Assembly: GCA_026874595.1 (NCBI GenBank)
Contig: CM049316.1
Coordinates: 70,051,676 to 70,115,675 of the forward strand
Direction: 5' to 3'
Length of the DNA stretch: 64,000 nt
From: Sipunculus nudus
Taxonomy: Eukaryota; Annelida; Sipuncula; Golfingiida; Sipunculidae
Shown one piece after another: positions 1 through 11,070 of the stretch. Below the pieces are notes generated by a model, which did not search any database, had not been told where the DNA came from, and was given only the letters and a program-made list of their open reading frames with translations. The first letter of the stretch is position 1; every line of letters starts with the position of its first letter. A program made the position numbers and the translations under genes.

Positions 1-189
1 CTTCATGATAATATCTTTAAAGCCAGCTATTCAGCTGTCTTATCTATATAATTTAAGTGATTTCTGGTTTACTTTGCATACATACACTTAACTCTCAGTA
101 ATTCCTGTTAAAAAAGATATTTTAATGCTTTCATGATGGATGTGTGAGTCAATAATCTTCAAGCTATTAGTAAACATTGCAATGTTGAC

Positions 190-345
190 AGATGTGCAAT
201 TGATAGGTCACTAGTTGCAAAACGCTCTTTGCAAAACTCTGGCTTGCCTGACTTGTGGCCAGATGTACTTGTTGAATGTGTTTGGGATATTTTGATGGTT
301 GGTCCACGTTTTAAACAAATAGACATAAGCATATATAATGAAATG
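190..345 (-). repeat. Fragment of the TTAAAGG-ended MITE family
   Basis: Read on the minus strand this matches the middle of the fuller copies at 16696-17174 and 34305-34653. Shared blocks include the cluster around TTGCAAAACGC and the stretch ending TTGTTGAATGTGTTT. Both ends of the element are missing. No coding content. The flanking bases 1-189 and 346-383 show nothing recognisable. Confidence 0.6.
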
Positions 346-383
346 CATGTGCAATTGGTGTGTTGTATTCTGCCCTGGTTTTA

Positions 384-2380
384 TTAGCTCAGCTGACTGC
401 AAGTCAACTGAGGTATAGGAGTGGTGCTTTGTCTGTTGTCCGTTTAAGCCATTACCATAAAAATAAAGTCAGAACCTTAAATTTTGCCCAACTTTGACCA
501 CGGCATATTTTTTTACTGTAAGTACTGTTGATTTAATTTTCACAGCATGTAAAGGTAAGTATATAATTTGTTTAAATCTTAAATTTGAAAATAAAAGCTT
601 GAAAATTGGGCTTGTTATTAAATTTTTTCTTAAGGCTCTATTTTAGTCACTTGCTATATCCAGATGCAGGCAGCCTATTCCTGGTCACTGGAAGTCAGCT
701 ATGGCAGGGTTCCTGATTTGTTACAGTAACTGGGGGAGATCCCCTGCTGTAACAGGTGTACAGTTACTCTCATATCACTATCTCCCCCCCTGCCAACCCT
801 ACCCACCACTGTATTTTCTAAACTGTAATGCTGTTTCCACTCCAATATACAAAACTTTCCTTGAAAAAGTAATTCAAGGAGTATTCCAGAAGATGCCAAT
901 GTAATGTGTTAATTTAACATTTTAAAGAAGTCAATTTTCTTTTAAATGATTTTAACATAGTAAAATATAATTAAATCCTTCAGTATGCATAAATTTATAA
1001 AATATAAAGCAAATTATTGATAAATAAGGCACAATTTAAAATTGTGAAATCTGAATCAGGTATTGTTTGTAGATATTAATTATTTTGCACAGTAATAAAA
1101 GACATATTTTTGTGGAAAAAAATTAATATACTTTTGTATTCATGATGTGGTGTTATCTGACATGACTGAGATTTATGATGATGCAATTTAGAATTATGAA
1201 TCAACCTTTATATTCAGATGTGTCAGTATTTTATATTGGAAATATATAGAAATATAAACTTAAAATAAAAAAAAATTGATGTGATAAATGAGGATCTAAT
1301 ACAAACATTTTCTCATTATTTTCCTGCCTCGGCAGAATTGGAGATCAGGCTTTGTTTGCCCTGTATATACTGGACCCCCCCTCTCCCCCGCCATTGATTC
1401 CTTTGCATCTGAGCACTGGTACATTAGTTTTTATTGCAAATGTTTAAAATTTATATATAAAAAAAATTGGATAAGAAAAAATTAAGATCTAAATGAAAAT
1501 ATTCTTGCCTCAGGTGAATGGTACATAGTGATCAGCTCTGTCTGTCAATTATCTCTCCGTTTTCATTAAATATATATTAATTATGAAATTTTTTCCTATA
1601 AGCACTGTTGAAATAACTTTCTTATGCTGAATGTGGATTTAAGATATTAAAGTCTGAAATTTGAAAGCAACTTATATATTCAATAGTGTAATATTACAGA
1701 TGTTAACTTTAAAATTTGATATAATAAAAAATTAAGAAATAATTGAAACTTCACATAATATCAGCTTAGTTTATTTACCAGTCTTTTTTCAATATTAATT
1801 AATTGTGAATGAAATTTTTTATCCTGTAAGCATTGTTGAATTCAGTGAAAACCCTATGTATACACAATAATAATAAAGAGATGCTGTAACTCCCATCATT
1901 AATCCCCCCACCCCCCTCCCCCCCCCCCACCCCACCCCCACACCAACACCACCAAGTTCTTGCATCTGTGGACTCAGGACATTAGTTATATTTCAAGAAT
2001 ATACATATTTTGAATATACATATTTTGAAATAAAAAAAATATATATATTTAATAATATATATTATAAAAAAAATAGACCCAATTGAACAAATATAAACTT
2101 CTGAACTGTCAACAATTTATCAAAAAGCCCACCAGTGATCATGGTAATAATATACATCTTATGTTCACACTGCTTCAATTCTAACATAAGAAAATGCATG
2201 GTTTTGTCACAACAAAATATTTGCAACAATTTCTTACTCATTAATACAAACAAATCATGTCAACCAGCCATGGAATATATCACCTTTTCCTCTTAGACTT
2301 TATCTCCATTTGATATTATTTTAGATTATTACCTACAAGGTCAACTTCAGCTGAGCACAGTGACCCATAGGTCCCTTGTT
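384..2380 (+). repeat. Long non-coding interspersed repeat, copy 1
   Basis: This copy starts at TAGCTCAGCTGACTG and ends at CAGCTGAGCACAGTGACCCATAGGTCCCTTGTT (2348-2380). The same two ends bound the copies at 11889-13541 and 25458-29443. The interior is AT-rich and has no ORF above 67 codons. It carries the family's internal block (AAATTTTGCCCAACTTTGACC near 480, then a block about a TGTAAG-type spacer and a GTTGATTTAATTTTCAC motif). It also holds a C-rich run near 1906-1945. The element is old, as the copies differ by many substitutions and indels. I cannot assign it to a transposon class. Confidence 0.65.
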
Positions 2381-3341
2381 GATCTTGTACACAGTTATAC
2401 AATCGTCTATAGTCCGTTCCAGTACCCCTGTCCACCTGATTTTTTGCGATTATTTATTTGTGAACCAAAGAACGCCAAAACTGTTTGACCTTGGGGAAGA
2501 AAGAGGAAAAAGCGTAATTAACTATTATGGAAATAATAGCCTACCTTATGTAATTTTCCTGTAAACAATTTAAAACCATTTTATGAGTAACTAGTCTATT
2601 CTTTAGCGACATCTTGCCACTAATCTGTTAAATGGGCACATCAGGGGATACTGATGACGTCATAATAGACGTGACGTACTAAAGAGGCACCAACATTCAC
2701 GGTACCAATAATCAAGAGATTCCGACCTCTGTTTACAGCGAGAATTGTATTCTTCGCGTGCACGCGCTTCACTGTTACGTCACATTACTTTATATCCAAA
2801 TCCAAGGAGGATAAACAATGGCCGCATATTAGGGACGCCATGAACCACGGATATATATGAGACATGTCAACCAGGCCGTAAAGTAAATAATATTTATATC
2901 TTAAGTAGGTAAGGTACCAAAAATTACGCTTTTGCCTCTTTATGCCAATGGTGCAAATTTTGTTTGCCAAATTTGTCTTATGTAGAGATAATCGCGAAAA
3001 ATCAGGTGGACAGGGGTACAGGAACGGACTATAATCAAATGTAACCAGTCATAAAATGAGAAATATATAATTTCTAATGGAGTGTTAATGCATTTTGATT
3101 TGGGCTGGGAGACATATTGCGGGGATAATTGACCATTTGTCGGACAAGGTTACCTACAAGGTCAACTTCAGCTTAGCACCGTGATCCGTTGGTCCCTTGT
3201 TGATCTTGTTCACAGTTATATGATTGTCTAATCTAACACAACCAGTCATTTAATGAGAAATATATAATTTCTAATGGAGTGTAAATGCATTTTGATTTGG
3301 GCCTGGGAGATGTATTGCGGGAAAATTGACTGTCTGTTGGA
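2331..3341 (+). repeat. Tandem duplication spanning the 3' end of the long repeat
   Basis: A unit of about 195 bp begins ACCTACAAGGTCAACTTCAGC at 2331 and again at 3152, and continues through matching sequence to about 3151 and 3341. The units share the repeat end (GTCCCTTGTTGATCTTG) and the downstream block with AACCAGTCAT and AATGCATTTTGATTTGGG. Unit 1 is lengthened by the 622-bp TIR element at 2410-3031; unit 2 is uninterrupted. Confidence 0.8.
2410..3031. mobile_element. 622-bp TIR element (MITE) with TA target duplication
   Basis: Terminal inverted repeats of roughly 40-45 bp run inward from 2410 and from 3031, starting TAGTCCGTTCC and ending GGAACGGACTA. They differ at only two positions over the first 40 bases. 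TA flanks both ends (2408-2409 and 3032-3033). The neighbouring tandem unit keeps the empty site around 3226-3236 with a single TA. The TA duplication suggests a Tc1/mariner-type mobiliser. There is no transposase ORF, so the element is non-autonomous. The interior is unusually rich in ACGT cores, including TGACGTCA at 2655-2662. Confidence 0.85.
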
Positions 3342-3719
3342 CCATATGTTTTAGTTAGGAACTGGCTTAATTTTTTTTAATTTTAGTTACCTGACTGGTG
3401 TCCATGTTAAGAGTACACGTCCATTCTTTTATAATCAACTGGAGAAAGTGTAAAATATGAATAGAATAAGTATGACAAATTACCACTAAAAATACAAATT
3501 ATCAGCTAAATTTTTATTTCATAGGGAAGGGATAGACCCAATCTTCATGATTAACTCAGTTTAAAGATTGTTTCTATTAGGTAAGGGTCATTTTTCATGT
3601 GTTTAATTGGGCCTGGGTTTCTCAGTCTGGGCCCAGGTTTCAGTGTGTCCCAATGTCAAGTGCATCAGTAAAGGTGCATCAGCGATGCACAGTAGCAATC
3701 ATGGCACTTAAGATTTAAA
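3342..3719. other. No gene seen; probable degraded repeat
   Basis: AT-rich sequence without a credible ORF, splice pattern or sharp repeat end. It merges into the AGGTCA monomer array to the right and may be its unrecognised 5' part. Confidence 0.4.
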
Positions 3720-4653
3720 CTTGACTTACATATCACCCACCACTAAAGCAAGAACCTGTATGATTATTGGGTCATGAGATCAAAGGTCAAGGTCACAGGA
3801 CTCACTTATTCAAAAAGATTATGGCTGCATTTTAAGCCAAGCTTTTCATCCCAAACTTTCCATCTTGCGCATTTAGCTGGCTTGCCAATATTGGGAGAGC
3901 ATAAATTTATTTGTGGTAACAAGGTCAAAGGTCAAGGTCACAGGGGCCATCTGTTCACAAATTAGTTTCCGGATGGGCTCCAGTATAGTTTGACATATTG
4001 GTTTCAAACTTAACTTATATATGGCTCACAGCTAAAGTAAGAACCCTGTCAGATTTGGGGTCCAGTGGTTAAAGGTCAAGGTTACTGGACCCACTTCTTT
4101 AAAAAGAATGTGTATGCATTTCAAGCCAAAATTTTCATCACAAACCTTCCATCTTCAAAATATTGCTCACCTGCCAATAGGGGCAGATTCAATTCGATTT
4201 TGGGGTCATAGGTTCAAAGGTCAAGGCCACAGGGTCTATACATTCACAAAATAGTTCATGGATGATAATTCTACTTTGGATAGACAGATTTGTTTCAAAC
4301 TTGATTTATTAATGACCCACCACTTATGTCAAAACATTTTGATTTTCAGGGTCCGATCAAAGGTGAATGCCACAGGAACCACATCTTTAAAAAGATTGTG
4401 GATGCACTGTAAATCAAACTTTTCATTCCAATTTTTCCATCTTTCACACGTGGCTTTCATGCCCAAAGTGAAGAAAACTAGATTTTGAGGGTTACCTGGT
4501 CAGAGGTCAAGGTCACTGGGCCCACTTTTTTTAAAGATTGTTACAATAATCTTGGACACAAGCTCATTGAAGACTATCATTCTGAATAATTTCTTGATAA
4601 ATATTCATATAGACAAATTCAGCTGAGCGTTGAGACCCATGGGTCCCTAGTTG
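3720..4653 (+). repeat. Array of ~144-bp monomers with AAAGGTCAAGGTCAC, closing with the long-repeat 3' end
   Basis: The motif AAAGGTCAAGGTCAC or a near variant recurs at about 3781, 3927, 4071, 4215, 4359 and 4501, a spacing of 142-146 bp. The intervening sequence also repeats (for example CCAAACTTTCCATCTT). The array ends with TCAGCTGAGCGTTGAGACCCATGGGTCCCTAGTTG (to 4653), the same terminus as the other long repeats, so the array is probably the body of a family member lacking its 5' end. Confidence 0.75.
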
Positions 4654-4670
4654 TAAAAAATGTCAAGGGA

Positions 4671-4720
4671 TTATCTTTAGTTAATAGATGTCAGATATCA
4701 GAATAATTAGCCCCTTTTAA
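4671..4720 (-). repeat. Fragment of the TTAAAGG-ended MITE family
   Basis: Minus-strand match to one end of the family: TTATCTTTAGTTAATAGATG and AGATATCAGAAT, then CCCCTTTTAA. The same block is seen at 46960-47010. Confidence 0.55.
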
Positions 4721-4954
4721 CTGAAAGTGACATCCATGTTCAGGAAGTCCTGCCAGGATTTAAATTCATAATGGATTTACAAGTAATCATATGGAATTTT
4801 TGCTGCCACAGTTAAAGGTTCATTATAATTAGCAATAATAATTATGTGTACATGTATTAATATCTCATATTATTAGTTCATTTTAGTTGAATATAAAACT
4901 TGCCCAGCAAACCATCCTGACACACAGACATAATATCTCCAGTTCACTTAGTTG

Positions 4955-5710
4955 GTTTATATGCCCATCATATGACGTGAGTATTATGGTATAGCCACTG
5001 TCCATTCGTCCATAAACTTTTAGTGTTGCCACAATAACATACCGGGGCTTTGATGGATTCTCACAAAACTCACAATAACTACTTACCAACAGATTATCTG
5101 TTTATCACCCGATTATAATTATGGGCAATTTTCATGCATATTTAATAAGGTCATGGGTCACTAGGCTACTTTGTGGTGTCGCCGCGATAACTTATGAAGA
5201 TTTGAAGGATTTTGATATTTAACACTCGTCAGAAATGTTTATAAAAAAAATATCTTGCCTAAGCTAGATAATCTGCAAAATCCATGAATATTTAATGAGG
5301 TCAGAGGTCACTGCACTTCAGAGGCACCTTGGTGACATTAAAACTCAAATGGATTTTCATGAAGCTTCTTATACATATTTACCAATAGAGTTTCTCACCT
5401 GAATAACCTTTTTATAAAAATTCTTGCATAATAATTGAGGTCAGAGGTCACCAGATACAAGATGGGCACATTATGCACATATGCAGTGCCTTTGTACACA
5501 TTGTTATGGTTCTGTATTTGAGTGAACACAATCCACATGTGTCTGTTTACCATAATGAAACTGTGAGACCAGAGGTCCGATCTTGAACATGGAAAACAAC
5601 TTACAAACAAGTAGAAAAAGTACAAAAAAAAAGAAACAGAAAAAACACTGGTGAAAAGCTTTAAATACAAATTCTGCACATAGATATTAAGGTTAGAGAT
5701 CACAATATGG
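4955..5710 (+). repeat. Second tandem array with AGGTCAGAGGTCA
   Basis: Monomers of roughly 140-150 bp repeat here. Each carries a TTTAATRAGG-type lead-in followed by two AGGTCA-like half-sites: AGGTCATGGGTCA at 5148-5160, AGGTCAGAGGTCA at 5298-5310 and again at 5438-5450, and a decayed version near 5690. Other shared blocks are the TCACCCGATTAT/TCACCTGAATAA stretch and GATGGATT. The ORFs crossing it in either direction are not conserved between monomers. Confidence 0.65.
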
Positions 5711-5918
5711 ACATTATTTAAACTCATTCTTTGGAATTGTTCAAAAACTGATGGATATACCGGTATGAATTTTGCTGTGGTTTGATGTGATTAAATATTT
5801 TTTTACTGTGCCAGAAATGGATACCATCATGTAAATGCAATAACCTTAAACTTCTACCCATGACAGAATACTTTTCAAGTGTGATTTGTAACATGTTTTA
5901 CACTGGAAGTGTGTTTAC

Positions 5919-6945
5919 TAGCTAAACTGACTGAAAGTCGTCTGAGCTATTGTGATCGGTCTTTGTCTTTTGTCTGTCCGTCTGTCCTACCGTCTGTCAG
6001 TCTGTCTGTCTGTTAACCAGGCACAAATTGTAACCACTGGACCTGGAATCTCCTTACTTGACATCCAGGGAGGTCCATGCAAAATCTCCTCGGAAACCTG
6101 AAATTAGGTCTCTGTTACCCATATTCTCCGAGCTATGGGGCTCCAGTATCTGAACAACTGATGCATTGATCACCATAGTGATCAGTCTCTGTTTGTCGTC
6201 CGTCCATCTGTCCTTCTATCTGTCTGTCCATCTGTCTGTTAACCAAGCACAAATTGTAACCACTGGACTTGGAATCTTCTAACTTGACATCCATGGAGGT
6301 CCATGCAAAATCTCCTTGGAAACCTGAAATTAGGTCTCTGTTACCCATATCCTCCGAGGTATGGGGCTCAGATTGAAATTTAATTCAAAAGCTCCAGGAT
6401 CTGAACAACTAATGCATTGATCACCATGATTCTCTGTATGTATTTTCATCATGGAGTGTTTCATCAGTTCTGTGAGACTGGTGCTGCCAGCTGTATTCTT
6501 TCGAATTTTTACACATTTTTTCTCTATTTTTTGAGACCTTCAAAGATGTGGTCATCTGTTAACAGGGCACAAATTGTAAGCATTTGATCTATATACTTCT
6601 AACTTGACATTCCGGGAGGTCGATGAAAAGTCTCCTATGAAACCTGAAATTAGGTCTCTGTTACTCATATCCTCCAAGCTAAGGGGCACAGAGGTACCCT
6701 CCAGAATAATTAAAAATTTGATACAAAAGCTCCAGTACCTGAATAACTAATGCATTGAATACCATGATTCTTTGCATGCCCATTCATCATTGAGTGTTTC
6801 ATATATCCTGCAGACTGGTGGCATCACCAGAGATGAAAAATCTCCTTGGAAACCTGAACTTAGGTCCCTGTTACCCATATCCTTTGAGTTATGCTTCAGT
6901 TGAATTCTGGATACCACCTACAAAGTCTGCCATTCAGATGATAAA
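5919..6945 (+). repeat. Long interspersed repeat, 5' part, interrupted by the retrotransposon
   Basis: It opens with TAGCTAAACTGACTGAAAGTC followed by (GTCTGTC)-rich sequence, the same design as the other long repeats. Inside are about four decaying monomers. Each reads GGCACAAATTGTAA, then TTGACATCC, GGAGGTCCATGC, GAAACCTGAAATTAGGTC and TGTTACCCATAT; they begin near 6020, 6243, 6550 and 6830. The copy resumes after the LTR element and ends near 11320 with CAGCTGAGTGTCATGACCCCTGGGTCACTTGTT. Confidence 0.7.
6941..6945. other. Target-site duplication, left (ATAAA)
   Basis: ATAAA directly precedes the 5' LTR and is repeated directly after the 3' LTR at 11257-11261. A 5-bp duplication is usual for Ty3/gypsy integrases. 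Confidence 0.9.
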
Positions 6946-7120
6946 TGTAATATTAGGTCTTTATTCCATGTTCAGCATCTTAATGGGTTTTTACGGTAAT
7001 GCGACATCTGGGGCACTTGTCGAGTCGGCACAGCCGCCATTTTTGTACAACAGCAACAAATACATGAAAGTCAACAAAACAAACAATCTTTGTTGTTTTG
7101 TTCCATTGCAATACACGACA
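6946..7120 (+). repeat. 5' LTR
   Basis: 175 bp, starting TGTAATATTAGG and ending ATACACGACA (TG...CA). It differs from the 3' LTR at three positions only: 6968 (A versus G), 7009 (T versus C) and 7104 (C versus A), so 172 of 175 bases agree. Confidence 0.95.
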
Positions 7121-7133
7121 TGGTGTCAGAAGT
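7121..7133 (+). promoter_or_regulatory. Primer binding site, tRNA-Leu type
   Basis: TGGTGTCAGAAGT follows the 5' LTR immediately. It is complementary to CCA plus the 3' end of animal tRNA-Leu(CAA), which ends ACTTCTGACACCA. Match length is 13 bases, from memory of the tRNA sequence. Confidence 0.8.
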
Positions 7134-7296
7134 CCGCTCCAGAGAGCCGTATGTGTGTGTTAAAGAGCGTACATATTAAGAGACATTCGCTAACGCCATC
7201 GCAAAAAACCGGACCCAGGTGAGCGATAATAGGACGATCTCGCGGAAGCGGTTAATACAGGAAACTGTTTAAGTACTGGGAATTCACTGTGCGGCC

Positions 7297-8118
7297 ATGG
7301 ACAAATTAACACAGCCACAACCGCTGTCACTGACAGGAAATGTAGCAGAAAATTGGCGCAGATTTAAACAAAGGTTCCAACTGTATCTGGACGCCACTGG
7401 AGCTAATAAGAGGCCCGAAAAAGCTAAGTGTTCGTTGCTATTACATGTGATAGGTGATGACGCATTGGACTTGTATAATACGTTCACGTGGGACATAACT
7501 GATGATGAAGATCAGTTAATAGATGGCCAAGACATGATTTTAGAGCATGTACTACAAAAGTTCCAGGATTTCTGTGCACCAAAATCAAACCAAACATATG
7601 AAAGACATAAATTCTTTACACATACCCAACAGTCTGGAGAATCATTTGACCAGTTTATAACTGATCTTAAGAAGTTAGCCAAGAACTGTGATTTTCGTAT
7701 GCCAGCTGATGAGTTAGAACGGTCACTTATCAGAGACCAGATAGTCAGGGGTATTGCTGATCAAGGCATCAGAGAGAAACTGTTGAGAATACCAGACTTA
7801 AAGCTTGATAAAGCTATTGAGATCTTTAAAGCTGCTGAGATAGTCAAAGTCCAGGTAGCACAGATGAGTCAGAGTGGCCCATGTGAAGTTAATGCTGTTA
7901 ATAGAACAATATGGAAATCGCAGGCCAGAATAAACCCTGGAAGACAATTCTATCAACAAAGAAATGAGTTAAACACAAATCGAAACCAGAGAAAAGTAGA
8001 GCTGGAACTTCGTGTAACAGATGTGGTTATAGTGCACATGGTCAAGACAGATGTCCTGCCATTGGTAAAACTTGTATCCGGTGTCAACGAAAAAACCATT
8101 TTGCTAAGATGTGTATGA
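7297..8118 (+). pseudogene. gag: gag: capsid region, frameshifted before the zinc knuckles
   Basis: The ORF starts at an ATG 176 bp after the LTR. Residues 1 to about 230 look like a retrotransposon Gag capsid, with an N-terminal region holding NWRRFKQRF and LYLDATG and a later stretch FDQFITDLKKLAKNC. After about base 7990 the ORF reads unrelated sequence to its stop. The expected nucleocapsid is instead in the pol frame at 8013-8114, as two CX2CX4HX4C knuckles (8013-8054 and 8073-8114). A one-base change near the A-run at 7990-7996 explains this. In life Gag packages the element RNA into particles; this copy would give a capsid without knuckles. A programmed shift is possible but I see no canonical slippery heptamer. 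Confidence 0.85.
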
Positions 8119-9380
8119 CAAAATCAGTCGATAACGTTTCAGAGGAACAAATAGAGCCTGACTTTGAGATAGATTCCATATATACTGTAAATACATTATC
8201 AACTGATTGGACACAGTCAGTACATATTAACGGCTGTGAAGTTGAATGTAAATTGGACTCTGGAGCTCAAGCAAATATATTGGCAAGTGATACTATAAAA
8301 CAACTGAGGATAAAACCGAAGATCCACAACACAGATACCAAGTTAAAAGGGTACTATGGATCAGACATCCCAGTAAAGGGGAAATGTATTGCAAGAGTGG
8401 ATCTAAAGGGACAGAGGTATACAGTACAGTTTATTGTTGTCCCTGGATCAGCCCCAGCAATCTTAGGGAGAGATACTTGTGAGAAATTGGGACTGATTAG
8501 GAGAGTAAACACCCTAGACTCTCATAAAGACATTCTACAGGACTACCCAGAAGTATTCCATGGTGTTGGTTGTCTGCCTGGAAAAGTAGAAATAAAATTA
8601 AGACCTGATGCAGAACCAGTGATACAGCCATGTAGAGGTGTGCCTTTTAGCCTTGAGGACAAAGTAAAACAAGAACTTCAGAGAATGGTTGATGCTGAAA
8701 TAATTGCCCCAGTTGAAGAACCGACTGAATGGGTTCATCCTTTACATATAGTGCATAAGCCTAATGGTCAGCTTCGTCTGTGCTTGGACCCAAGAAGCTT
8801 AAACAAGACAATTATGCGTGAGCACTTCAAACTTCCCACACGTGAGGAAATAATCGCAAAATTTGCCGGTTGCAAATACTATTCCAAGCTGGATGCAACA
8901 AAGGGATTTTGGCAATTAAAGCTTGATGAGAAAAGCTCTCACTTGTGTACTTTTATCACTCCTTTTGGCCGATTTAGATACCTTAGACTCCCTTTTGGCA
9001 TATCGAGTGCCCCAGAGATTTATCACAGAACAGTGTACAACATGTTTTCACACCTTGAGGGTGTAGAGACCTCAATGGATGATATAAGCATTGCTGGCCG
9101 CACTAAAGAGGAGCATGATTCTCGTCTCAGAGAGGTCCTAGACATCTGTCGCAAGAATGGACTCAAATTAAATCAGGACAAGGTAGTTATAGGAGCCAGA
9201 GAACTAGTTTTCCTGGGAGATGTACTCAGTGATGAAGGTGTAAAACCAGATCCACAGAAGGTTGCAGCAATCAAGGAATTCCCAGCACCAACCAGTCGTG
9301 AGGAGGTGCAGAGGTTTTTGGGAATGGTTAAATACTTGGGAAGATTTCTTCCAGACCTTTCTAGAAAACATTCCACATGA
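8013..9380 (+). pseudogene. pol: pol part 1: zinc knuckles, protease and reverse transcriptase
   Basis: Open from the knuckles at 8013 through a stop at 9378-9380 (longest ATG ORF from 8109, 423 codons). Numbering from 8109: aspartic protease around residues 36-130 with catalytic DSGA at 50-53 and the flap-following ILGRD at 118-122; reverse transcriptase around 160-420, with KPNGQLRLCLD, the first catalytic Asp at 262 in KLDATKGFWQ, the LPFGISSAP motif at 294-302, and the second catalytic pair in SMDD at 322-325. All catalytic aspartates seen are kept. The frame is lost near 9360, within the RT connection region; the following 80 bases continue in another frame and a further shift near 9440 leads into RNase H. 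Confidence 0.9.
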
Positions 9381-9441
9381 GATCACTGACAATGAAACAG
9401 GTCAAATTTATGTGGAACAGAGAACACACAAAAGAATTTGA

Positions 9442-10257
9442 GGACTAGTAACACAGCATCCAGTGCTGCAGTTTTATGACCAGAGACTGCCAATCAAAAT
9501 AGCAGCAGATGCAAGCTCCAGAGGACTGGGTGCAGTTCTCCTACAGAAGCATGGAGTTCACTGGAAACCAGTAGCCTATGCGTCTAGGTCTGTAACTGAA
9601 ACAGAAAGCCGTTACGCACCTATTGAACGAGAAACCCTTGCAATTGAATTTGCCTGCAACAGGTTTCACCAGTATATTTATGGACAGCAGGTGGATATTG
9701 AAACTGATCATAAGCCATTGGTTTCAATATTCAGCAAAGGACTTAATGACTGCCCTCCCAGAATACAACGATTGCGACTGAAACTCCAAAGGTATGATTT
9801 ACATTTAACACATATACCCGGTAGTTTAATGAAAACGGCTGATGCCCTGAGCCGAGGTCCTTCCCCAAATACTAAGCAGGAAATGGATCAAGGTCAGCCA
9901 CTAGAAGTTTGTCATATTACAGCACTGGTACAGTCACTGGCTCTCAACCCCACAGAAGGGCCAGGTAATTGTGATGTTGAGCAGGAGGTGCAGATCCATG
10001 GGAGTGGTCTGATTTCAGCACTGCCAGTAATATTAGTTGATTACTTTACCAACTTCCCATATGTGTATGAGATGAAGCAACAGACTGCAGAGACAGTGAT
10101 CCATGCACTGAAACACTGTTTCGCACTTCAAGGCATCCCGTATGAACTTATAAGTGACAATGGGCCTTGTTTTAAGAGTGTTCAATTTCAAAACTTTGCA
10201 AGAGAATGGGACTTCAAACACACAACCTCTAGTCCCATGTTCCCACAGTCAAACTGA
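9442..10257 (+). pseudogene. pol: pol part 2: RNase H and truncated integrase core
   Basis: Counting from the ATG at 9463, residues 10-130 form a Ty3-type RNase H with the four acidic positions D16 (AADAS), E57 (IERE), D82 (ETDHK) and D127 (TADALSR). About residue 187 onward is integrase core, including DYFTNFP and the second catalytic Asp in SDNGP (D232). Between these, the usual HHCC zinc finger and the first catalytic Asp are absent: only some 50 residues lie where about 120 or more are expected, so a deletion lies near 9960-10030. The frame ends at TGA 10255-10257, inside the integrase core. Confidence 0.88.
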
Positions 10258-10929
10258 CTCGCAGAAAATGCAGTAAAAACAGTGAAGAACATTTTTAAAA
10301 AGTGTGCAATCACTAAAGAGGATCCATACATGGGACTGTTAATCTACAGATCTACCCCTCTAGAAAGTGGACAGTCTCCATCTCAGCTTGCCTATGGGGG
10401 TAGAAATATCAGAGCAAACCTTCCGCAGTTACCTGATATTGTTCCTCCTGAAATGGAAAACTATGCAAACATCAGAGCTGAACAGAAATTAAAGCAGAAA
10501 AGATATTATGACAGGAGAGGGACAAAGACCTTAACCCCTCTGCAGATAGGTAACAATGTAAGGATTAAAAATCAACTTGGCAAGTGGCAGGATAAAGCCA
10601 CAGTAGTCAAAGAGGTTGTGCCTAGATCGTACTTAGTTAAAACTGCTGAAGGCGCCCTCTATCGTCGAAACTGGAGAGATTTAATGACAACAATTGAACC
10701 TCCACCACCAGAGAGGACAAATGACTCTGAAGATGTGCAGACTGAGGACCCGCATGTTCCGCACAAGATAAGCCAAACTGAGCAATCAACTGTTGGTGAG
10801 TCACCTCCATGCATGTCACCAGACCGCCCTGCCAGTGACCCGTTATCTCCACCGATGATGTCTACAGCAACCGCTACCAGACCAAAGAGAAATATCACTA
10901 AACCTAAGAGACTTATTGAGACAATTTAA
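10258..10929 (+). pseudogene. pol: pol part 3: integrase C-terminal half
   Basis: This continues the same frame after the TGA. Codons at 10258-10269 give LAEN, with the third catalytic residue Glu at 10264-10266. Next come an alpha-helical region (KRYYDRRGTK near 10498) and a GPY/F-like module with GNNVRIKNQLGKWQDKATV and YLVKTAEG. The tail is rich in Pro, Ser and Thr and ends at 10929. The longest ATG ORF begins at 10282. No chromodomain is evident. Confidence 0.85.
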
Positions 10930-11070
10930 TGTTTCATTTTACTTTCTAGTAACACAGAACCCCTTTGCATTTTACTTTTTTTTTATAAACAGTTGAAAGA
11001 CAGTTCTATAGATGCGGACAGTACAGATGTAATTTTTTGCACTGGTTTTAAGTGTCTCAAGTTCCATCTT

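Noticed and set aside
384-400. TCAGCTGA at both ends of the long repeats as proof of terminal inverted repeats
   Set aside because: TCAGCTGA is its own reverse complement, so its presence at both ends is only weak evidence of inverted termini.
3720-5710. Regularly spaced repeats as a CRISPR array
   Set aside because: Monomers are about 144 bp with the whole unit repeated and diverged, in a eukaryotic genome with no cas genes.
7986-8012. Programmed gag-pol frameshift
   Set aside because: No standard slippery heptamer or pseudoknot is apparent, the shift separates capsid from its own zinc knuckles, and related elements appear to use a single frame; a mutation is simpler.
9069-9086. Reverse-transcriptase motif SMDD instead of YXDD as a loss-of-function change
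   Set aside because: Both aspartates are present, and Mag-lineage and related invertebrate elements commonly lack the Tyr, so it is not evidence of inactivation.
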